DNA from: Phoronis ovalis
Taxonomy: Eukaryota > Phoronida > Phoronidae
NCBI GenBank assembly: GCA_028565635.1
Contig: JAOXYB010057500.1
Coordinates: 1,570-25,343, forward strand
Direction: 5' to 3'
Length of the DNA stretch: 23,774 nucleotides
Translations under genes and position numbers: made by a program
In this document: piece after piece, positions 11,001 to 22,244 of the stretch
Position numbering within the stretch: position 1 is the stretch's first letter
How the letters are laid out: every line of letters begins with the position of its first letter
The notes under the pieces: generated by a model
Told to the model about the DNA's origin: nothing
Database searches by the model: none
What the model saw: only the letters and a program-made list of their open reading frames with translations

Positions 11001-14000
11001 ATTTAGAGGAAGCAGAGACTGATATGGACACATCTGTTTTGTTGGGTTTTACTGGATATAAAATTGATTAATTCTAATCCAGCTAACATTTTTCATCTTT
11101 GCAGGAAGTCGTGTTAATATTTTGTTAATTGGGAAAATATACCCCCATGCACCTCTCTCTGAGTCTTGTGTAATGTTCTCAGAGGGCTTGCCAGTTTGGT
11201 ACCCTTCAGTAGTTTTTGGTTTATTTCTTTTACCAATGGATATCATTTTCTGTGCAGGGTATTTGGAAAAGAAAAAAAAATTTAGACCTTCCTTCAAAAA
11301 GTCTCACATTTGAATATAAATCAAGAGTTATGTTAAGGTGTTTACTGCCATCTCTTAGATGCTTCTATTTTGGGCTGTGTTTGTGGAAATCCCTAGGAAT
11401 TCTACAGCTGTCTCTATGTAACATTTCATTTGCTCCACTGGGAATTTTGAAAGCCTTTTTCATTCAACAACAAATATCTCCAATGATTCACTTTCTAATG
11501 CTTTAGACCATGAAAATATCATCAATTTTAAATTGGCTTTTGTGCAAAATGCCTGCTAAGTAGTATAATTTTGTTGCAGATAAATGTATGTAGTTAAATT
11601 ATAATCCTAAATGTGTAATAACTGGTTCTCTTGTAAAATTCTAAGTTATTAAAAAGATGATACTATATAATCAATAGACAATACAATGTAAGCATTATAG
11701 TTGTGACAAAATGCAAACTGTTTCTTCCTGGTCATTAAGATTTGGTTTACCTAAAACTTTGATTGTACTAAACACCTCTTAACTCTTGTTGTAGGTAATG
11801 TATACTTAAATAGCCATAAAGTAGTAGTTGAATTATTATTGACTAAATTAACAGACTATTTCTATACTGTGTTTGATTGTTGTCTGTATTTTACAACTCA
11901 AAAAACGAATTAGAATTTATTGTCAATATGGAATTTCCACATTCTCAATTTTCATTCTTATTATAATATCAATTTTTTCTGTGCATTTGTGTTTTGTGCA
12001 AGTAAAAGATTTAAATTTTTCTTCCTTGGCAAAGTAGTTTGATGAATGATATGTTATTAAAAAATTAGAATGAAAAGGGGATCATTTCTCGGTAGTACAT
12101 TATTCACTCTATTAGTTTGCTAAAGTTAGTTAAAAAATAGCCAATTATGATAACTTGATCATATGATCGAAACGCAAATTAGGATAAAGAAGGCACGAAA
12201 TGGTGGGATAATTTCTGACAGGACATTATCTTTTAAATTGTTGAAATTACAGGCAATTATGCAATGCTATGATGCTTTATCCTTTCTTCCGCCATTGTTG
12301 TTCCTAATTTTAAATGTGTTTCTTTCTTTTGGCATTAGTGTTTTTGTAACAATACATATTACCACTGATTTTAGATTATACTAGGTTATTGATATGTACT
12401 TCCTTTACAATGGTTCATAAATATAAAACAGATGTGGTACTACCAGGTAATACTTCTTTATTCTTAGTATTTAGTAAATATCATATCCTCTGTCAAGTCA
12501 CTACTTTTCCTGCTCATATGTTAACTGTTATCTGCCTGGATAATTCCAATTTCTCTTGAGTGATTCACAGAAATTATGAATCATATTTTCAAGTACAGGT
12601 GAATTTCTACAAAGTTATATTAATCATGTACACTATAAAAGCAAAATGTAATTGAAGCGTGCTAAAGGGACGATTTCTGTACAGGTGCCTACTCCTGAAT
12701 CCTGAAATGCTTTTTTAACAATAAATGTCAAGGTTTTAGTGACCTTATGAAAGCTGTTCAGGTGAAAGTAAACAATTACTGTAATTTACATAATAATCTG
12801 ATTCCATGACTAATCTTCGTCATCATGCTCAGACACAGACATATGCCTCCCAGGAAGACTACGAGTACTAAGAAACTTTTGTTACACTGAAGAACAAATA
12901 TCTCAGTTTCATGCAGTCAAGCAAATAAGATTGCATTAGGAACATCCATTCTGATTTTTTGGGTTGTTTTGCAAATTTTGAGAAATGTGCAGTTCCTGAA
13001 AAAGGAGGAATATAAATTTTCAACTGCTTAAGAAAATAATATAACTGTAGACATTTTAGAAGTTTAATTTCTTATTTATTAGTTTTACAGAGTGATCCGA
13101 AATAAAAAGAACACTTTTTGGAGTACTCTCACATCTTCAGTTCTATTTCAGCAGTAAAATAACTTATAGTTTCAAAAACAAACTAATTATGTACTCAAAA
13201 CATAACTGCTTTGATTTTTATCTTATTTCTTATGACTGGTAGCCAACATAGATGTATAACCATCTTTTGTTCCAAAATCCTCCGTAAGAGATCAAAATAA
13301 GGCCTGGCTCACCTAAAAATGTGTAACATGCAACAGGTTTGCTAAAAATAGCAAGTTTGATGTTGAAATAAATCTTATGATATAGCTTTGCTTTTAAAAT
13401 ATAAATTGCATTGCAATAATAAATTAATAAACTCTTCAGTAAGTTATCTAACAATACCCAAAATAGGCAAGCTTTTATTTATTTTTGAATTTCGCTGTAC
13501 TGTTTTTAGCAGCTTTCGAACAACATTTGATGAAACTGAAATGTTTTTTATGAAACTGCAAACCATTTAGAAAATAAGGAAGAAGAAACACAAAATAATT
13601 TTTTGTCAAACTTAACCAATCAAAATTTTGTGAAAAATGTGTGTATTGTTCTACTTATTTCGTGTCACCCTATGTACCCTTTGTTCATATATATGTTTAT
13701 TAAAAACTTTATGCCCACATTTTTCCAAACAACTAAAAAATTTGTACATAAATAGTATTCCCCTAATGTGTATATCATGTCAACATATTAGAAAATTTTA
13801 TTGTGCATTATTAGTAATGCCTGCAGGAACGTTGCCATGTTTAGTAATGAAAGAGACATTTAACTGATATTCTTTCTCAATTGCTTTTTTATGATAGAGT
13901 TTAATATTATGGTTGATATCTATTAACAGTACATTCAGGAATTTATAGTACTAAAACTTATCACAGTTAATTTATATTTTATCCCCAGAAATATTTATAA

Positions 14001-14392
14001 TGTAATTTACTAATAGTCCTGGGGTAAATAACTGTTCAGGGTTGATGCCATAAAGCAGCCCTAAATAGTTACTGCTATATAAAGGGGTGTGTATGTTTTC
14101 TTCTTTCATCCAATTTTTAATAACTATAACTTGAAGCTGGCTATAGCTAGGGGCATGATAGTTAAAGGTGAAATCCCATGGTAGGCTATAGCTTAATGTC
14201 AAAAGGGGCCATTTAGAGGTTAAAAATCAAATTTGTAAAATTGTTCAAAATCATTCCAAACTTATAGCTTAAAAAGTAGTCATTTTGATGACCCTTGAGA
14301 ATATTTACGGGAATTTTTCAATTAATCTATAGAGGAAATATGCTGTAAGTTGAGAACAGTTAGTCCTACAATACAGCTGACTTTGAGGTAAA
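8058..14392. other. non-coding, AT-rich; no gene seen
   Basis: No open frame here has a recognisable domain or convincing exon boundaries. A short section at about 9820-10060 is richer in CpG and GC words than its surroundings and may be an interspersed repeat. A CAG|GTGAGT donor-like sequence occurs at about 9708-9716 with no supporting exon. Confidence 0.5.
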
Positions 14393-14409
14393 AGGTCACC
14401 TAGAGGTCA
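14393..14409 (+). promoter_or_regulatory. perfect DR5 nuclear-receptor half-site pair
   Basis: AGGTCA, five bases (CCTAG), then AGGTCA. Direct repeats of AGGTCA spaced by five are the classic retinoic-acid-receptor/RXR element. The motif is exact, but it lies in a non-coding stretch over 7.8 kb from the mex3 start, and binding is untested. The surrounding sequence could be an old interspersed repeat. Confidence 0.35.
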
Positions 14410-14744
14410 AATGGTGGAAACTTTCCAAACTGCGGGAAATTTTCCAAAATTAGGTTTATTTGAGACTGAAAAATTGTTAATATTTGATAGAAATTTCAAA
14501 AATGAAATTGAATGATCATTTAAGAGGTTATGAATGGCAATAACAGTAACCTTGCCTTTGTCAAAAGGCTATCTAGTTATTATGGAATTTTATTTATTAC
14601 TAAAATATAAGCAAGTTTAAAATGTATCTGCTAATGGTCATCTCATAGGGAACATTAAATCTACAAAAGGGAATATTGGAATTTAGACATAACAGGAAGT
14701 GGATGTCATCTTGGGGGCATTTAGGTTTCAGGAGTACAAATTGA

Positions 14745-14913
14745 TGTGCATATATATATAGGAGTGTTGCAAGTGATGCGCAGGACTGTTTAGGAATACG
14801 AGGGCATCCCCAACAAAACATGTGCATATACAAATGTTACAAGTGATGTGCATATGACTGTTTTGTTTTGGAATGTGAGAGCAGCCTCCCCCCACCCCCA
14901 CCCCAACAAAACA
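14745..14913 (+). repeat. diverged tandem duplication (76 + 93 bp)
   Basis: Copy 1 (14745-14820) and copy 2 (14821-14913) both begin TGTGCATATA, carry CAAGTGATG and GACTGTTT, and end CCCAACAAAACA. Copy 2 is longer, with an expanded pyrimidine run of C and A around 14887-14905; copy 1 has a TA dinucleotide run. This is an old duplication with indels. Confidence 0.8.
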
Positions 14914-16220
14914 ACATAGTTATCTGTATAGCTTGATTTTTTTATAGGTTTATCAGTAAAATTGAATTTTTAAAGATATGCATGTACAGATATGCTATCA
15001 AAGGAATTGGACAATGATGCAATGGAGCACGCTCTCCAAGGTAGAAAAAAAATGTATTATTCCACTGACTGCACTTGCGTACCTGTTAAAATGTGACTCA
15101 TAATTGTGAATCAGTTTAAAAATTTATGCATTTCATAAGTTTTTAGTGCATATCATATTTTGTATTTTTCCATTTGGTTTCTATTTTGATATAATCTGTT
15201 TATGTTGAATGTGATACAGGATAATAAATAGCTCTCTAAATGATGACTAAAATCATAAAACATTACTAATTGTTGGAACCATTAGTAACAAACCTTTTGT
15301 CATTATTTGTGAATTATGAGAAATTTGTCAAAACTGAGAAAAATAAGAATAAAATTTGAAACTAATGTCTTACAATAAAATTTTTAATAGATTTTAAGAC
15401 ATTAAAACTGTATTTGTTGCAAGTAATATTTAGTTGAAATCCATCAATCCAACCAAGCATTGAAAAGGCATAAATAGTATGAAATAATAACCATATGCCA
15501 TTCCTTGTGAAACTTTGATGCTCAGTACATTTTTATCACTCTGTAGGGAAACTAATCAGTCTCAATCAGTACTGTCTGAAAATAGCACTGCTGGCAAATC
15601 CATTTAACCATATGTGGATGGACTGTAACTTGAGACCCTGAATGAAGCCAACCAATGTAAACTGTACTATACTGGGCATTTAAATGGTACAAGTTCCACA
15701 GGCATCTTTTAAATTAAATCAAGGTTTCTGTCATATTTTCAATATCTTTGCTGACTACTTGCAACATTAAAGATTCCTGAGAATCATATTTCCTTTTGTA
15801 AACCACAGTGCTATGGCATTTTTGTGTCCCATTAGATTACATTTCTGCGTTGTTCTCCAAAGGATGCTTTCTCATTTTTTGCTGCCCCAATAGATTTCTT
15901 CAAAATTTGAACAGAACGATCAAGGCATTGTCATCATATTGTGAATTTTTTACAGTAGAATACCTTTCAGTTAAAAGGACTGGGGCAACACTGCATTTCA
16001 TGTGCTGGTTGGTTATACCTCACGAAAGGAAGACATAGTATTGTGTGGTGGACACAGAGAGTTAACAATGCCAAGTAATTCTATGTACTCCAAATTCTCT
16101 AAATCAGCCTCATAAATTAGGTTGCCTTGTTGCATCTTTAAAACCGGTTATTACTGTTCTGGAATTATGTGAGCAGGACAAAATTAGATAGTATGCCCCA
16201 ATGTTTCTGTGACTGATACC
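14914..16220. other. non-coding; no gene seen
   Basis: Sampled lines are T-rich on plus (for example 15121-15180). The only notable frame (15808-16038, 76 codons) has no recognisable motif. Nothing further is supported. Confidence 0.5.
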
Positions 16221-16226
16221 AATAAA
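16221..16226 (+). terminator. candidate plus-strand poly(A) signal (AATAAA)
   Basis: AATAAA is followed within 40 bases by T-rich sequence. It would suit a plus-strand transcript converging on mex3, but no plus-strand coding sequence is identified in the window. The call is speculative. Confidence 0.15.
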
Positions 16227-16254
16227 ACAAGACACAGTATTAATTTTATAACTT

Positions 16255-16260
16255 TTTAAT
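16255..16260 (-). terminator. distal candidate poly(A) signal for mex3 (ATTAAA)
   Basis: TTTAAT on plus reads ATTAAA on the sense strand. About 20-40 nt further along the minus strand lies a GT/T-rich stretch (TGTGTCTTGTTTTATTGG) that resembles a downstream cleavage element. It would give a 3' UTR of about 1.7 kb. Confidence 0.3.
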
Positions 16261-16621
16261 GGCAGAAAAATAAAAACCTTTACATATTTTTAGAATTTTA
16301 AGTTATTCAGCAAATATAATATTTCTCTTAGAACTGTGATTTAAGCTTTGGACATGAAAAATAAAAAATATCTTTGCATTTATATGACCTTCGTTGACAA
16401 CCTTCATTTAAGTTCTATTTTTTACATATACACAACAATCTTTTAAATAATAATATTAAAATATAAAATACTAGACTACAAATGAGTGCAACACACATAT
16501 TAACACTGCATATTCCAAAGGCAATATATAAGCAACAGCAGTTATTAAAACTACCCAAGACCTCAGAATTCCTGTGAGCTGGGTCCATGTGGAAAAACAT
16601 CGCACTAATCTCCTTTTTTTC

Positions 16622-16708
16622 ATACACATTCCAAGTCCACAACACACTGATTGAAAGCTTTCTTAAAACCTCTTAAATTGCATTACCATAATACACATTC
16701 CAAGTCCA
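16622..16708. repeat. 18-bp direct repeat, copies 69 bp apart
   Basis: ATACACATTCCAAGTCCA occurs identically at 16622-16639 and 16691-16708, within the probable mex3 3' UTR. It may be a small duplication or a repeated regulatory word in the UTR. Confidence 0.7.
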
Positions 16709-17806
16709 TAAGTATAACCTACTTTTAACTGCACCTAAATGTGGATATATCACATATATCCATGATTTGAGCTTCATGTTGCTTTGGTTGAACACTTTTT
16801 AATTGCCTAATATTAACATGCTTAACTTTAACTGGTTAATAATACCAATCTAGGACTGCCAAATCTAGAAATATACTCCTAGAAACTGCATAGTTTAATT
16901 AAACAGTACACATCACTTAGACCAAAATGCATCACACTAAATATTCATAGCTAGCAATGGAACATAAAATAGAACTTCAAGTGGCTGGCAAATACGATCA
17001 AATTGGAAAAATATTTGATTTAAAAAAATGGAAGACTACACTGAAATTGCATTAGTCATCTGGAAATCGGAGATGGAAATTAGTCTAAGTGAAGTACACT
17101 GTATACTGTTCATTGGAAGAATTGTATATAATTATGCTCTACTATTTCATATTCATGGAGAGAATTCTATGCTTTGGCAACCAAGGTACTTTTTGTAGTA
17201 CAAAATAATATACAGTTAAGAAAGCAATAACACAATTTTTGTTGATCACATATATAAAGTCTATCCCCTTTTATAAAGAGGTTATTTATGTATTATAAAA
17301 TAAACAATCTATTATGATATGAACTATAAAATACTTTGTTGGATAAAATATAAAAATTAAAACCAAAATCTCAATACACAATTCCATACCCAAAAACACA
17401 ACAAACAAATTATTAAATTAGGTAATATTGTAATATAACGAAAATCGAATTAATCACTCGAATTAATTCGTATTAAGACAAAAAATTGCATTCATTGACA
17501 TCCAAGGCAGAGCAAGTCACTATTTAATATTATTAATGATTCATAGTTCTAATATAAACATCTCTAAATTCAATTCAAAAATTAAATTATTTCTTATTTA
17601 AATTTAAACATCCTTAATTATTGAAATATCTTCAAAGAATAAAATATATTATGAGTAATACTATTATAGCTCATCATCTGGCAGCAAATTTTTTGAACAT
17701 GCGACTTAAGTTATTGTCTGCTCAAGATGATACAGCACATTTCCAAAAGGTCACTGGCTAAAATACTCCCTAAGAATTAGACACCTGTAGTCGAATACAT
17801 GCAAAA

Positions 17807-17828
17807 TTTATTTACTTATAAATTTATT
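17807..17828 (-). terminator. two proximal poly(A) signals for mex3
   Basis: TTTATT on plus at 17823-17828 and 17807-17812 gives two AATAAA hexamers on the mex3 sense strand, 139-160 nt after the stop codon. The sequence after them includes a CA-type cleavage context and GT-containing sequence. AATAAA is frequent by chance at this base composition, so this is a candidate only. Confidence 0.35.
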
Positions 17829-17966
17829 AGCCACAATTTGTCCTCACTTATACAGCAATAATATCACATGCAGGTTAACTTCAAGAAAATGTCAGCACCT
17901 AACTGCAGCATGTATAATAAGTAGCAAATAATCTCAAGATCTATTGACAATAAAATGCTTTTAGTT

Positions 17967-19183
17967 TTAAGAAAATATACGAATTGCCTGTGAGCACTGT
18001 TGACTACATACCGGGCAATGTCGTTCCCCAACGGGCTTTTCGCAAATGAGATTTGCACACTCCATACAAAATAAATTATGACCACACGGCACAAGTGCAG
18101 CAGTGACGTTGTTATCAGAACACACAAAACATCCACGCTTTCTTGCTGCTTCAGCTGTAGGACTTGTGGATGTACTGCTCGACAAACTGCTGTTGGTTGT
18201 AGATGTTGGAAATCCATTCGACTGGAACGGAGTAAACGCTGATAAACCATTTGTGCTTAGCGGATCGCTTCGGATACGACGAACTGATGAGTGCTCATTT
18301 GATTCAATACTAGGAGACAAACGTGGAGTAGCAGGATTATTCAGACTACTTCTTCGGATACCACCGGCAGTGGTTGTTGTTGGTGGAAAGAGAGAGGATT
18401 CTCCAAATTCCGACCAGATATTAGATACTGGAAGCGTTTGCGGAGGGTCAAAACTTGGAGATCCACCAATCCCTTCGTCTTCATACGTGCCCATGTTATT
18501 CAAACCATTTGTGAGACTGTAATCAGAGATCTTCGTTAACACGGGAGGTGGGAAGTTAAAAATGTTCATGTCCTGATAGAAATTATTGCTACTGACTGAT
18601 CCGTTGTTGTATGCCGTAAAAGCAGATTTGGATTTAAATATTCCGAGATCATTTAATTCGTGAAAACCAGAATCCACTCCATTACAATGGAAGTCGTCAT
18701 CATTCTGCCCCTCAACCATACCTCCAGTGCGTAGAGCAATATGACTTTCAATTTCCTCTCGTGCCTTTTCAACATTTTCCGGTAATCCTGTAACTTCAAA
18801 AACGGGTTCTTTGTCACGACTAGGTGTGACAATATAGGTATGCGTATTCTGTTGAATTCTCTTGATTGTAGCACCTTTGGGACCAACAACTAAACCGACA
18901 ACACGATATGGGACGCGTACTTGAATTGTCACTTGACCAGGAGTAGTGGGACTAGGTGGAAATGTGGTGGTGCCGGTACTTGTACTGGTACCACTACCAT
19001 TCGTTAAATTGTTGCGGCGAGTTGCACGGATCTGACTGAAGTGTTCAGCAGCAGAGAGTATTTCACGTTTTGCCAGTTGGACATCTTCCTTGCGACCAGT
19101 TACAACAAACACGGGTTCTTCCCCTCTAACAGGGGTCTTGATATATGTGTTGGTTTTGGCTCGTAAAGCTTTGATTTTGCATC
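17967..19183 (-). CDS. mex3: mex3 coding exon 2 (rest of KH1, KH2, RING)
   Basis: The exon opens right after a TTTTGTAG acceptor (AG at 19185-19184) and completes the split glycine codon (G + GA). It continues [20 protein letters not shown], the second half of the MEX3 KH1 domain. KH2 lies at about 18935-18723 with [19 protein letters not shown] after its GPKG loop. The RING lies at 18131-18006 with spacing C-x2-C-x11-C-x-H-x3-C-x2-C-x13-C-x2-C. The stop TAA is at 17969-17967. There is no frameshift or internal stop over 404 codons, and the exon is clearly GC-richer than the surrounding sequence. Open frames overlapping it on either strand (for example 18103-18522 plus, 17864-18250 minus, 18653-18889 minus) are shadows. 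Confidence 0.96.
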
Positions 19184-22100
19184 CTACAAAAGCAAGACAA
19201 GACTACTAAATACTCCAGTTTTTTTCTTGAAATTTATCAATTTTTTGGCCAATCAACTTGGGGATTATTAATATTATTGTGTAAACACAAGTGTCAGCAA
19301 AAGGCCATTCAACTACATAGAAATCTTCTGATGTTTGTTAAATGATACTCAGCTTAATAAATAAAGGCAAAAAAACAAATCTTGTGGAAATACATAGATA
19401 GGGGGTGCAGTGCATTGTAAATATAATATTATTCAAGTATAAATATTTTGGCACAATCAAATCTATTGAACAAATGTTTAATCAGAGTAGTAATATTTTG
19501 AACTTTATTTGAAGATGTCCTTGCCTGAAGTTTTGTAATTCTATACTAGTTTTTACTAAAGCAGCACTAATAAAAACAAATTTTCCCTTCACCACACAGC
19601 TTCCATACACATGTGGTTCTGCCATAATTAACCATGAAAACTGATAAGGGCAATCTAATCCAGAATTATTGCAGCTCATAGGAAATACTAAATAAAAATA
19701 CCTCTTAAAACATCCTAGTAATAATGCTCCACTTTCATATTTATATTATTAATATATGACACTACTCATATTTGTTGCATGAAGCAATCTGACTATATAA
19801 CAGCAAGTAATCGTCTGTTTATTATTGTATCAGCATTCTTTTGTTAAATTATCAAAACACAAAACAAAGCACGAGACTATGAAAATTACTCATCAGGCAG
19901 CAATTCAAACAAAACCTATCATTATTTGATTCAGGTTATGTCTGCGTAGACTTGAAATGTCAACCAACGAAAAATGCCCATATATGATATATGCCACCAC
20001 ATTTTTACTAGACAAAATCTGTAGATTTTAACCAGTACTACCAAACAAAGAAACTATTAGCAAACACTTGCATACGTCAATACATCTATCTTGTCTTTTA
20101 ATACAATTTAAAAAGCATCCAAGGAGAACTAAAAATATGGTAATCGGCAGCAATTTTGAAGTGTGCGTTGGCCTCATTTGTACAGATATATGCAACAACT
20201 TCAAATTTGTCAAACACCTATATATGGGAATGTTCACAAGACTTCCAAAAATGATTTATAGAAAACACTTCATTAATAAACATAAGAAAATAACAGTACA
20301 CTGGCAGCTCAGCAACTATGACAGTTATGTAAGTAAGTAATATTCAAAACCAGGTGCAGGAAAAGCCACATTAAAATTATATACAAATAAAGTAATATCC
20401 TCAAAATAAACAAGATTTAACACACCTTCAAGGCATCATTGTGATGCATATTCTGTGTTACTCCGTTGCAAATCTTTTTTCCTGTTTACTAACAGATCAC
20501 CAACTTTTTGCAAGTTATTTTAATGATCATGGCCATAATCTTGATATTTCACACAGTCATACTTAACTTGCATTTTTCACTGTGTGCATTGGAATAAAAG
20601 CAGTTTATCATATTTACAACTGAATCACAAATGTAAAAACCTTTAGAAAAGGCTAAGTCAGACCCCAACTGCGAAATTTTCTTAGTAGTACTATCTAGTA
20701 CTTCTTGATTAACTGTAAGAATAATAGATTCTAAACACTTCACCATTGGAATATATTACTTAAGAGCATTTATTATTACAATATTACTTTTATGAAATAA
20801 AATACTTTTTATTTATGTTAATCTGGATAAATTTAAACAAGCTAGAATGTTATCTTTTTGGATGGAGAAGGGAATTTACATATTTTCTAAAAATGTGATG
20901 GCTTTCTGTATTTGCAAGCTCGAGTCATATTTTATATCTCGCCACAAACAACAACATCCTTTACATTATGATTTATTGGACACATACTATAGGTATTTGT
21001 GAAACATAAGATCTATACTTTTTCGTTGGGTATTCAAATACTTACACAGACTTCTGATGTTAAAATATTGTGTTAAATAACAGGCAAACTACAATGACAG
21101 GACAATTAAATACTAAACTATTAAGGTGAGTTTGTCTTGATAAGTCATACATGGGAGAGCATGAAATTACTCATTTAAATAAATATAATCATCCAATTAA
21201 ATGGCTATAAAGGATTGATCTAAAGCTAAAATTACTGTATATGAGAAATACCTAATAGATTTTATTGCCTATAAATACTAAAAGTAAATAAGGAAAGTAC
21301 CGTTATAAACAATGTACTGTTAGAAAATAAAGTTCTAGAAGCTTATCAGAAAAGTTATAATTTTGCTGATCATTCAAGATCAAGGAGGTTGGTCAATCCA
21401 TAAAAGGCTTCTTTATGTAATCACGAGTGTTTTATTACGCATAGTTTGTCAGGTCGAGTCTATTACCAACACGGTACCAGGTGATATGATAATTTTCGTC
21501 ATGCAGACCCCATTACCAAAAGGTCATCATGCTTATAAATAGGCTAAGATGAGAAGAGTAACGTCATAAACCTTGGCAAAACTCAAAATCCACAATGGAA
21601 CAACGCCTAAATAGTTAATCAAACTAATCCCGTGGTTAATAAAAATAGTCTGCGTTCTTGGTTTGTAAAATTAGCGAGATTAACAATAGATTGTTTTCTA
21701 AGCGCCAAATGAAATAATCAAAACAAAGGAAAGCACGTTTTGTTCGGTGGGGGAGCCATTTTGGATTCACAAAATGACAGCTCGTATTAAACAAAGAAAA
21801 GTATGCAGAAATTGTGTTAAAGGAATTGCATTAACGCTACATTTACAAATTAACACTATAGAATGGTGCTTAATAATCATATACACATTTCTGGTGTCTG
21901 CTGAAAATTAAAATTGTGTTTTTTATAGGTCAGCTTTGATTGAACGTGATGACCTGCGTTTTGACACACAGATCAAAAGGAGTTTTATTAATTGAAAGCT
22001 TACCCTGTCGTCCAACAATTTCGGCAACATGTTCCGAACTTGGAACTGGAACACATTCCGTCATGTTTGCCGATCGTTTTTCGTCGTAACTGGAAGAATA

Positions 22101-22244
22101 AACAGATTCCCCGTCGCTCGTATTTACTCCATTTCCATTATTTCCGATAATGGACAAATGCGACAAATCCAGAGCGATTTGAAATGCCCTTTGGTCTTCT
22201 AGATTGCCACTGTTGGCACTCATGTCCGCAAGAGCTGCTGGCAT
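17967..22244 (-). CDS. mex3: MEX3-family RNA-binding E3 ubiquitin ligase, spliced CDS (22244-22004 joined to 19183-17967)
   Basis: The two exons join in frame (241 + 1217 nt) to give 485 residues plus TAA. Visible in order are an N-terminal block with [20 protein letters not shown] (residues 15-34), KH1 (about 62-133, GxxG = GRQG 78-81), a Ser/Thr/Gly-rich linker (about 137-163), KH2 (about 164-234, GxxG = GPKG 181-184), a block with [11 protein letters not shown], a low-complexity Ser/Pro/Asn region, and a C-terminal C3HC4 RING (C432, C435, C447, H449, C453, C456, C470, C473) ending AIRIFS. This order is diagnostic of MEX3. Vertebrate MEX3 proteins bind target mRNAs through the KH domains, shuttle between nucleus and cytoplasm, and use the RING for ubiquitin transfer; C. 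elegans MEX-3 is a translational repressor in the early embryo. All GxxG and zinc-ligand residues are present, so the protein looks functional. Its length is somewhat below the vertebrate paralogs (roughly 500-650 aa). Which paralog group it belongs to cannot be told by eye; invertebrates usually have one copy. Confidence 0.96.
19184..22003 (-). other. mex3 intron (2820 bp, phase 1)
   Basis: This is a GT-AG intron with donor GTAAGC at 22003 and acceptor TTTTGTAG ending at 19184. It separates GRQ|G within the KH1 nucleic-acid-binding loop. The body is AT-rich with no open frame I recognise. The stretch nearest exon 1 (about 21400-21800) has visibly more CpG and motif-like words than the rest, including TAACGTCA at 21559-21566. 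No nested gene is supported. Confidence 0.93.
22004..22244 (-). CDS. mex3: mex3 coding exon 1 (N-terminus and first part of KH1)
   Basis: This exon encodes residues 1-80 and the first base of codon 81. The first ATG is at 22244 (peptide [13 protein letters not shown]). An in-frame TAG at 22268-22266 lies upstream with no other ATG between, so translation cannot start further 5' within this exon. A second in-frame ATG at 22223 (MSANSG) is a possible alternative. I prefer the first because MP at the very N terminus recalls vertebrate MEX3 proteins. The exon ends at the start of KH1 ([18 protein letters not shown]), and the donor is G|GTAAGC with GT at 22003-22002. Reading past the donor gives 24 residues of unrelated sequence, which supports splicing here. 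Confidence 0.94.

Larger units (their letters stand above)
16255..17966 (-). other. probable mex3 3' UTR / 3' flank
   Basis: This AT-rich sequence downstream of the mex3 stop has no credible open frame. The plus strand is A-rich in several lines I counted (for example 16501-16560 and 16921-16980), meaning T-rich on the mex3 sense strand. It contains proximal AATAAA signals at 17828-17823 and 17812-17807 and a distal ATTAAA at 16260-16255, so the UTR could be about 0.15 or about 1.7 kb. Its extent is inferred. Confidence 0.45.

Noticed and set aside
16629-16636. ACATTCCA matching the miR-1/206 seed target, present in both 18-mer copies
   Set aside because: The match is on the plus strand, whereas the mex3 transcript is minus-strand, so it would not be a target site in that mRNA.
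17864-18250. 128-codon minus-strand open frame
   Set aside because: It is a shifted-frame shadow of the RING-coding end of mex3, which is intact in the correct frame.
18103-18522. 139-codon plus-strand open frame
   Set aside because: It lies antisense to mex3 exon 2 and its length follows from the coding bias of the true frame; no domain is seen.
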